Assembly (NCBI GenBank): GCA_030840515.1
Contig: JAVEEJ010000086.1
Location: 1-19,190 of the forward strand
Length of the DNA: 19,190 bases
From: Frankiaceae bacterium
Lineage (GTDB): Bacteria; Actinomycetota; Actinomycetes; JAVEEJ01
Direction of reading: 5' to 3'
Below are positions 14,971 through 19,190 of this stretch, piece by piece. Position numbers and translations under genes: made by a program. The notes under the pieces are model-generated. The model saw nothing but the letters and a program-made list of their open reading frames with translations, made no database searches and was not told the DNA's origin. Every line of letters starts with the position of its first letter. Position 1 is the stretch's first letter.

Positions 14971-15103
14971 GTCCTCCACGATCCGTTGATCTACGAAGCG
15001 TTGATCTACAAAGCTGAGCTACGAAACAACCGCTTGGCCAGACGCAGCCGCCCAGGCCCCTCGGCACGCTGGGCGCGCGACAAAGGGCCCAGTCGTCGGG
15101 CCA
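14971..15103 (-). promoter_or_regulatory. infA 5' leader with mutually exclusive hairpins
   Basis: The predicted leader contains CUGGGC (15092-15087), GCCCAG (15074-15069, extended by a further C on the 5' side) and CUGGGCG (15055-15049). The middle segment can pair with either neighbour but not both, giving two alternative stem-loops with loops of about 12-13 nt. A GGCCC segment upstream could also compete for the first arm. Further toward infA lie two 15 bp direct repeats. No U-tract terminator was seen. Confidence 0.4.
14984..15026 (-). repeat. 15 bp tandem repeats in infA leader
   Basis: Plus-strand units CGTTGATCTACGAAG (14984-14998) and CGTTGATCTACAAAG (14999-15013) are adjacent and differ at one base; a degenerate third copy may extend to 15026. 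The core CGT-T-GATC-T-ACG is an imperfect palindrome. The repeats end about 13 nt before the infA ATG on the mRNA side. Confidence 0.75.
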
Positions 15104-15110
15104 GCGCACG

Positions 15111-15139
15111 AGTCTAGGCGATGCCCGACTGAGCGCCAA
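15111..15139 (-). promoter_or_regulatory. Predicted SigA-type promoter for infA-rpmJ-rpsM operon
   Basis: On the minus strand the -35-like hexamer is TTGGCG (15134-15139) and the -10-like hexamer is TAGACT (15111-15116), with a 17 bp spacer. Transcription would start near 15104. It lies just downstream of the map stop codon in the 208 bp map-infA gap. Confidence 0.65.
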
Positions 15140-15178
15140 ACTGGGGGAGCGAGTACGGCGCCCTCTGGCAGCCGCCGC

Positions 15179-15991
15179 TCAGCCGGTGGCGGCGAGGAGC
15201 GAGGACAGCCGGGACTGGCCGCCGTCCTCGGCCGTGAGCACCCAGGGCCCGTCTTCGGTGACGGTGAACGTGTGCTCGAAGTGAGCGGACAGGGACCCGT
15301 CGGCCGTGACCACGGTCCAGCCGTCGTCGAGCTGGCGGGTGAACCGGCTGCCCAGGTTGACCATCGGCTCGACGGCTAGCACGAGGCCCTTCTCGATCCG
15401 CGGCCCGCGCCCGGGCCGGCCGACGTTGTGCACCTGGGGGTCCTGGTGGAGCTCGGTGCCGATCCCGTGTCCGACGTACTCCTCGACGATCCCCCAGTCC
15501 CCACCGGATGGGTGCGGCTGGGAGCGGATGTAGGACTCGATCGCGTGGCTGATGTCGCCGATCCGGCCGCCGAGGCGGGCGGCGGCAAAGCCGCGCCACA
15601 TCGACTCCTCCGTGACGCGAAGCAGCTCCGCTTTCTCCGCCGAGATGTCGCCGATGCCCACGGTGATCGCCGAGTCACCGTGGAAGCCGTCCACGATGGC
15701 GCCGCAGTCGATGGACACCAGGTCGCCGTCCTTGAGCACCCGACCCGGCGAGGGGATGCCGTGCACGATCTCGTCGTTCACCGACGTGCAGAGGGTCGCC
15801 GGGAAGCCGTGGTAGCCCACAAAGGACGGGATCCCCCCAGCACCGCGGATGACGTCCTCGGCAACCTTGTCCAGGTCCTGGGTCGAGAGGCCTGGCGCGA
15901 CGATCTCGCGCACGGCGGCGAGGGCAGCAGCGGTCACGAGACCGGCCTCACGCATGGTGGCGAGCTCAGCTTCGGACTTGATCTGGATCAT
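15179..15991 (-). CDS. map: Methionine aminopeptidase type I
   Basis: Map removes the initiator methionine from nascent proteins using a dinuclear metal centre. With the start at 15991 the protein has 270 residues. All five metal ligands of the family are visible: Asp95 (VSIDCG), Asp106 (FHGDSA), His175 (GHGIG), Glu208 (AVEPMV) and Glu239 (HFEHT); His78 in VHGIP matches the substrate-binding His79 of E. coli. The ATG at 15991 is preferred because AGGAGG lies 9 nt upstream and the resulting MIQIKSEAEL is the family N-terminus. An ATG at 16018 overlaps the adk stop as ATGA and would add nine basic residues (MMVFRRRRP), so coupled initiation there is possible. Confidence 0.96.
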   Translation of the reverse strand: MIQIKSEAELATMREAGLVTAAALAAVREIVAPGLSTQDLDKVAEDVIRGAGGIPSFVGYHGFPATLCTSVNDEIVHGIPSPGRVLKDGDLVSIDCGAIVDGFHGDSAITVGIGDISAEKAELLRVTEESMWRGFAAARLGGRIGDISHAIESYIRSQPHPSGGDWGIVEEYVGHGIGTELHQDPQVHNVGRPGRGPRIEKGLVLAVEPMVNLGSRFTRQLDDGWTVVTADGSLSAHFEHTFTVTEDGPWVLTAEDGGQSRLSSLLAATG

Positions 15992-16000
15992 CGGACGGCG

Positions 16001-16006
16001 CCTCCT
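16001..16006 (-). promoter_or_regulatory. Consensus Shine-Dalgarno deciding the map start
   Basis: A full AGGAGG on the minus strand lies 9 nt before the ATG at 15991. It favours this start over the upstream ATG at 16018, which lacks a ribosome-binding site but overlaps the adk stop. Confidence 0.7.
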
Positions 16007-16014
16007 GAAGACCA

Positions 16015-16668
16015 TCATCGCTCGAAAGGCCGCAGTGCGGCGAGTGCACGGTCCGTCACGTCGTCAACGGGCCCTGTGGCGTCGATGCCGACCAGGATGC
16101 CGAGGTTGGCGTAGTGCCCCACGATGGGCGAGGTGTCCGTGTAGTACACCTCCAACCGGTGGAGCACGGTGTCGGCTTTGTCGTCATCGCGCTGGAACAG
16201 CTCCCCACCGCACGCGTCGCAGATGCCCTCTCGGCTGGGTGGGTCGAAGTCCAGGTGCCAGACGTGGTTGCACTGACGGCAGGTTCTGCGACCCGAGAGG
16301 CGGCGTACCACCTCGTCGTCGTCGACCACGAGCTCGAGCACGACGTCGAGCCGCTGGCCGATCCCCAGCACGATGTCCTCGAGGACATGCGCCTGAGTGA
16401 GGTTGCGCGGGAAGCCGTCGAGCAGGAACCCCTTGGCGCAGTCCTCCTCCAGCAGGCGCTGGCGGACCATGTCGCTCGTGACCTCGTCCGGGACCAGGTC
16501 GCCGGCATCCATGTAGCGACGCGCCTCGATCCCGAGCGGCGTTCCACTGGAGACGTTCGCGCGGAAGATGTCGCCGGTGGAGATCTTGGGCACCGAGAGG
16601 TGCTGCGCGACGAACTGGGCCTGCGTCCCCTTCCCGGCTCCGGGGGGCCCGACGAGGACCACACGCAC
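16015..16668 (-). CDS. adk: Adenylate kinase, long form with four-cysteine LID
   Basis: Adk interconverts ATP plus AMP and two ADP in the cytosol. The 217-residue long form has the P-loop GPPGAGKGT at 7-15, the AMP-binding region STGDIFR (30-36), GFLLDGFPRN (80-89), and a LID domain with Cys130, Cys133, Cys150 and Cys153, the structural-zinc arrangement. The GTG at 16668 is used; its first base is also the last base of the secY TAG, so the genes overlap by one nucleotide (TAGTG). The order secY-adk-map is conserved in bacteria, which fits coupled expression with protein export and N-terminal processing. Confidence 0.97.
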   Translation of the reverse strand: MRVVLVGPPGAGKGTQAQFVAQHLSVPKISTGDIFRANVSSGTPLGIEARRYMDAGDLVPDEVTSDMVRQRLLEEDCAKGFLLDGFPRNLTQAHVLEDIVLGIGQRLDVVLELVVDDDEVVRRLSGRRTCRQCNHVWHLDFDPPSREGICDACGGELFQRDDDKADTVLHRLEVYYTDTSPIVGHYANLGILVGIDATGPVDDVTDRALAALRPFER

Positions 16669-17963
16669 TAGCGGAGGAAGCCCTCGTAATTACGCAGCAT
16701 GAGCTGGCTCTCGACCTGCTTCACGAACTCCAGGCCGACGCCGACGACGATGAGGACCGCCGTGCCGCCGAAGGGGAACTGCTGGCTGGAACCCAGGAAG
16801 TTCAGGGCGATGTAGGGCAGCACAGCCACGGTGCCGAGGTAGAGCGAGCCTGGCAGCGTGATGCGCGAGAGCACGTAGTCGATGTACTCCGCGGTCGGCC
16901 GACCCGGCCGGATGCCCGGGATGAAGCCGCCGTACTTCTTCATGTTGTCGCTGACCTCGACCGGGTTGAACGTGATCGCCACGTAGAAGTACGTGAAGAA
17001 CAGGATCAGACCGAAGTACGTCGCGAGGTAGACGGGGTGGTCACCCTTGATGAAGTAGGTCTGCACGATGCTCTGGAAGTGGCTGTTGGTCCAGACCTGG
17101 CTCAGCAGCGACGGAAGGTAGAGCAACGAGGAAGCGAAGATGACCGGGATGACGCCCGCCTGGTTCACCTTGAGCGGGATGTAGGTCGATGTTCCGCCGT
17201 ACTGGCGTCGCCCGATCATTCGCTTCGCGTACTGCACCGGGATCCGGCGCTGGGCCTGCTCGACGTAGCAGACGCTGGCCACGATCACGAGCCCCAGCAG
17301 GCAGACGATCACGAAGACCACGACGCCCTTGACCTTGAGGATCTGGTAGCCCTGCGACGGGAAGCGGGCGAGGATCGAGGTGAAGATCAGCAGGGACATG
17401 CCGTTGCCGATGCCGCGGTCGGTGATCAGCTCACCGAGCCACATGATGACCGCCGTACCCGCCGTCATGCAGACCACGAGTGTGGTGATGCGGAACAGCG
17501 AGGTGCTGGTCAGGATCGCCTGGTTGCAGCTCGGGAACAGCCGGCTGGGGACGCCGCGCGCGAGCGCCGCGATGCCGGTGGACTGGAGGATGGCGAGCGC
17601 GATCGTGAGGTAGCGGGTGTACTGCGTGAGCTTCGCCTGGCCGCTCTGCCCCTCCTCCTTCAGCCGCTCGAGCCGGGGGATCACGACGATCAGCAGCTGG
17701 ATGATGATCGAGCTGGTGATGTAGGGCATGATCCCGAGCGCGAACACGCTCAGCTGGAGCAGCGCACCACCGCTGAACAGGTTGACCAGGCCGTAGAGAT
17801 TGTTGTTCTTGACCGAGTCAAGGCACTGGTGGATGTTCACGTAGTTGACGCCCGGCGCGGGCACGGTTGAGCCGAGCCGGAACAGCGCGACGATGCCCAG
17901 CGTGAAGAGGAGCTTCCGGCGCAGGTCGGGCGTTCGGAACGCCCGGGCGAACGCGGTGAGCAC
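16668..17963 (-). CDS. secY: Protein translocase subunit SecY
   Basis: SecY is the channel-forming subunit of the SecYEG membrane translocon. The 431-residue protein has the ten hydrophobic segments expected, the first around 17-35 after the MLTAFARAFRTPDLRRKLLF N-terminus. Conserved marks include SGGALLQLSVFALGIMPYITSSIIIQLL (65-91), the loop GQSGQAKLTQYTRYLT, GIGNGMSLLIF (184-194), YGGTSTYIPLKVNQAGVIPVIFASS (255-279), and GFIPGIRPGRPT (346-357). The C-terminus RNYEGFLR is typical for actinobacteria. The GTG at 17963 has GGAGG five bases upstream. A hairpin and a probable promoter separate it from rplO; adk follows with a 1 nt overlap. Confidence 0.98.
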   Translation of the reverse strand: MLTAFARAFRTPDLRRKLLFTLGIVALFRLGSTVPAPGVNYVNIHQCLDSVKNNNLYGLVNLFSGGALLQLSVFALGIMPYITSSIIIQLLIVVIPRLERLKEEGQSGQAKLTQYTRYLTIALAILQSTGIAALARGVPSRLFPSCNQAILTSTSLFRITTLVVCMTAGTAVIMWLGELITDRGIGNGMSLLIFTSILARFPSQGYQILKVKGVVVFVIVCLLGLVIVASVCYVEQAQRRIPVQYAKRMIGRRQYGGTSTYIPLKVNQAGVIPVIFASSLLYLPSLLSQVWTNSHFQSIVQTYFIKGDHPVYLATYFGLILFFTYFYVAITFNPVEVSDNMKKYGGFIPGIRPGRPTAEYIDYVLSRITLPGSLYLGTVAVLPYIALNFLGSSQQFPFGGTAVLIVVGVGLEFVKQVESQLMLRNYEGFLR

Positions 17964-18067
17964 GGGCTCCTCCAGGTACGTCCGGCGGGCCGTGGCCTCG
18001 GACGGGTCGTGGGACCGCCGGTGAGCGGTCGACGTGTGCGGGGTCAGGCGGGCAGACCGCCTCGGGG

Positions 18068-18076
18068 ACTGTAACA
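18068..18076 (-). promoter_or_regulatory. Possible extended -10 promoter for secY-adk-map
   Basis: The minus strand reads TG-T-TACAGT, an extended -10 motif, in the 172 bp rplO-secY gap, giving a leader of about 100 nt. No good -35 is seen, which is tolerated by extended -10 promoters. Confidence 0.4.
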
Positions 18077-18091
18077 GCCCTGGTGCGACGC

Positions 18092-18120
18092 AGGCGCCCC
18101 ACCGAGAAGGTGGGACGCCT
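18092..18120 (-). terminator. Strong hairpin after rplO (terminator or attenuator)
   Basis: On the minus-strand RNA the arms AGGCG-U-CCCACC and GGUGGG-G-CGCCU form an uninterrupted 12 bp stem, including one U-G wobble, with a UUCUC loop. It begins 15 nt after the rplO stop and is followed by the extended -10 motif of the secY promoter. There is no U-tract, as is common for candidate actinobacterial terminators, so termination efficiency cannot be judged. Confidence 0.6.
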
Positions 18121-18135
18121 CCGTGCAGGTGGCAC

Positions 18136-18579
18136 TCAGACGGTGGTCGCGGAGCCTCCGGCGGCGGTGATCTTCTCCTTGGCGCTGGAGGAGAACGCGT
18201 GTGCGCTGACCTGCAGCTTCACCGCGAGGTCACCGCCTCCGAGGACCTTAACCGGCTGGCCAGGGCGTACGGCGCCCTTGTCAGCGAGCTCCAGCGGTCC
18301 GACAGTCCCGCCTTCGGGGAACAGCGCAGCCAGACGCTCCAGGTTGACGACCTGGAACTCGACCCGGAACGGGTTCTTGAAGCCCTTGAGCTTGGGCAGC
18401 CGCATGTGCAGCGGCATCTGCCCGCCCTCGAACCGAGCCGGGACCTGGTAGCGGGCCTTGGTTCCCTTGGTGCCGCGGCCTGCCGTCTTGCCCCGCTTGC
18501 CGCCCTCGCCGCGACCCACACGGGTCTTGGCGGTCTTGGCGCCCGGAGCGGGGCGCAGGTGATGGACCTTGAGGGTCAC
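18136..18579 (-). CDS. rplO: 50S ribosomal protein L15 (uL15)
   Basis: L15 is a large-subunit protein that binds 23S rRNA during late assembly. The 147-residue protein begins MTLKVHHLRPAPGAKTAKTRVGRGEGGKRGKTAGRGTKG, the glycine- and lysine-rich arm typical of the family, continues with FEGGQMPLHMRLPKLKGFKNPF, and ends with the folded GGGDLAVKLQVSAHAFSSSAKEKITAAGG segment. The GTG start at 18579 lies 2 nt after the rpmD stop. It is the last gene before the secY hairpin and promoter. Confidence 0.98.
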   Translation of the reverse strand: MTLKVHHLRPAPGAKTAKTRVGRGEGGKRGKTAGRGTKGTKARYQVPARFEGGQMPLHMRLPKLKGFKNPFRVEFQVVNLERLAALFPEGGTVGPLELADKGAVRPGQPVKVLGGGDLAVKLQVSAHAFSSSAKEKITAAGGSATTV

Positions 18580-18581
18580 GG

Positions 18582-18764
18582 TTACTCGACCTCCTCGACG
18601 ACCACCAGGTGGCGGACCGTGTGGATCATGCCGCGGATCTCAGGACGGTCTTCCTTCACGACGGTGTCGTGCATCCGCTTGAGACCCAGCGAGCGCAGGG
18701 TGTCGCGCTGGTTCTGCTTGCCGCCGATCTTGGACTTGATCTGCGTCACCTTCAGCCGTGGCAT
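18582..18764 (-). CDS. rpmD: 50S ribosomal protein L30 (uL30)
   Basis: This 60-residue protein is the bacterial L30. MPRLKVTQIKSKIGGKQNQRDTLRSLGLKRMHDTVVKEDRPEIRGMIHTVRHLV covers the whole conserved fold and the length is normal. The ATG at 18764 shares one base with the rpsE TGA (TGATG). No strong Shine-Dalgarno is needed if ribosomes reinitiate from rpsE. The order rpsE-rpmD-rplO is that of the spc operon. Confidence 0.97.
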   Translation of the reverse strand: MPRLKVTQIKSKIGGKQNQRDTLRSLGLKRMHDTVVKEDRPEIRGMIHTVRHLVVVEEVE

Positions 18765-19190
18765 CAGGCACCCGCCGCCGCACGGGCGCGCAGCATCGCT
18801 GCCGGCGCCACGTCCTCGATGGGGAGCCCCCGACGGGCCGCGATCTCCTCTGGCCGCTGCAGTCCCTTGAGGGCTGCCACCGTCGCGTGGACGATGTTGA
18901 TCGGGTTGGAGGAGCCGAGCGACTTCGAGAGCACGTCGTGGATGCCGGCGCACTCGAGCACGGCGCGCACCGGACCACCGGCGATGACACCGGTACCGGG
19001 GCTGGCCGGCTTGAGCAGGACGACGCCGGCTGCCTTCTCACCCTGGATGGGGTGCGGGATGGTCACGCCGATGCGCGGCACCTTGAAGAAGTTCTTCTTG
19101 GCCTCCTCGACGCCCTTCGCGATCGCGGCGGGCACCTCCTTGGCCTTGCCGTAACCGACGCCCACCTGGCCGTCGCCGTCGCCCACGACC
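18764..19190 (-). CDS. rpsE: 30S ribosomal protein S5 (uS5), 5' end beyond window
   Basis: Only the C-terminal 141 residues or so are inside the window; the gene runs off the right edge. S5 is a 30S protein at the mRNA entry channel and influences decoding accuracy. Visible conserved parts are VVGDGDGQVGVGYGKAKEVPAAI, the KVPRIGVTIPHPIQG loop, VVLLKPASPGTGVIAGGPVRAVLECAGIHDVLSKSLGSSNPINIVHATVAALKGL, and a C-terminal LPIEDV segment. The GTG codon at 19186 is an internal valine, not the start. The stop overlaps rpmD by one nucleotide. Confidence 0.97.
   Translation of the reverse strand, partial: VVGDGDGQVGVGYGKAKEVPAAIAKGVEEAKKNFFKVPRIGVTIPHPIQGEKAAGVVLLKPASPGTGVIAGGPVRAVLECAGIHDVLSKSLGSSNPINIVHATVAALKGLQRPEEIAARRGLPIEDVAPAAMLRARAAAGA

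Noticed and set aside
14971..14979. GTG at 14979 as the infA start
   Set aside because: IF-1 proteins of this group begin M(A/P)KKDG, matching the ATG at 14970, and no ribosome-binding site precedes the GTG.

Overview
This window is chromosomal housekeeping DNA from a high-GC actinomycete. The evidence is a strongly GC-biased third codon position, frequent GTG and one TTG start, an rpoA/secY/rpsK set with typical actinobacterial sequences, zinc-type S4 and L36 proteins, and the conserved actinobacterial order infA-rpmJ-rpsM-rpsK-rpsD-rpoA-rplQ-truA followed by rplM-rpsI-glmM-glmS-acpS-nnr-alr. The sequence alone does not let me name a family or genus. All genes are on the minus strand except two.

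Read in the direction of transcription (right to left), the window starts inside the spc operon: rpsE (5' end beyond the window), rpmD and rplO. A hairpin and a likely promoter follow, then secY-adk-map, which overlap or nearly overlap. A good SigA-type promoter and a structured leader precede infA. After that comes the alpha-operon block rpmJ, rpsM, rpsK, rpsD, rpoA, rplQ and truA, which supplies ribosomal proteins, the RNA polymerase alpha subunit and a tRNA pseudouridine synthase. The rpmJ-rpsM spacer holds three tandem hairpins, and truA appears to lack any ATG, GTG or TTG start that would give a complete protein.

Between truA and rplM, which are commonly adjacent in actinobacteria, sits a three-gene interruption: an ABC-F ATPase on the minus strand, and a divergent plus-strand pair of a SAM-dependent methyltransferase and a small TfoX N-terminal-domain protein. 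The plus-strand pair converges on truA across an inverted repeat.

The left third starts at a predicted rplM promoter. It runs rplM-rpsI (ribosome), glmM-glmS (UDP-GlcNAc precursor supply for peptidoglycan), acpS (acyl carrier protein activation), nnr (repair of hydrated NAD(P)H) and alr (D-alanine for peptidoglycan; its 3' end is beyond the window). Genes in this run overlap or lie within 36 nt of each other, so it links ribosome and cell-envelope precursor synthesis in what looks like one transcription unit.

No mobile element, CRISPR array, tRNA or rRNA gene was seen, and no stretch over 300 bp lacks a gene. I found no convincing new multi-gene system. The points most worth checking are the truA start, the structured leaders of infA, rpsM and rplM, the truA-rplM island with its unusual ABC-F protein, and the repeat-bearing acidic tail of L17.
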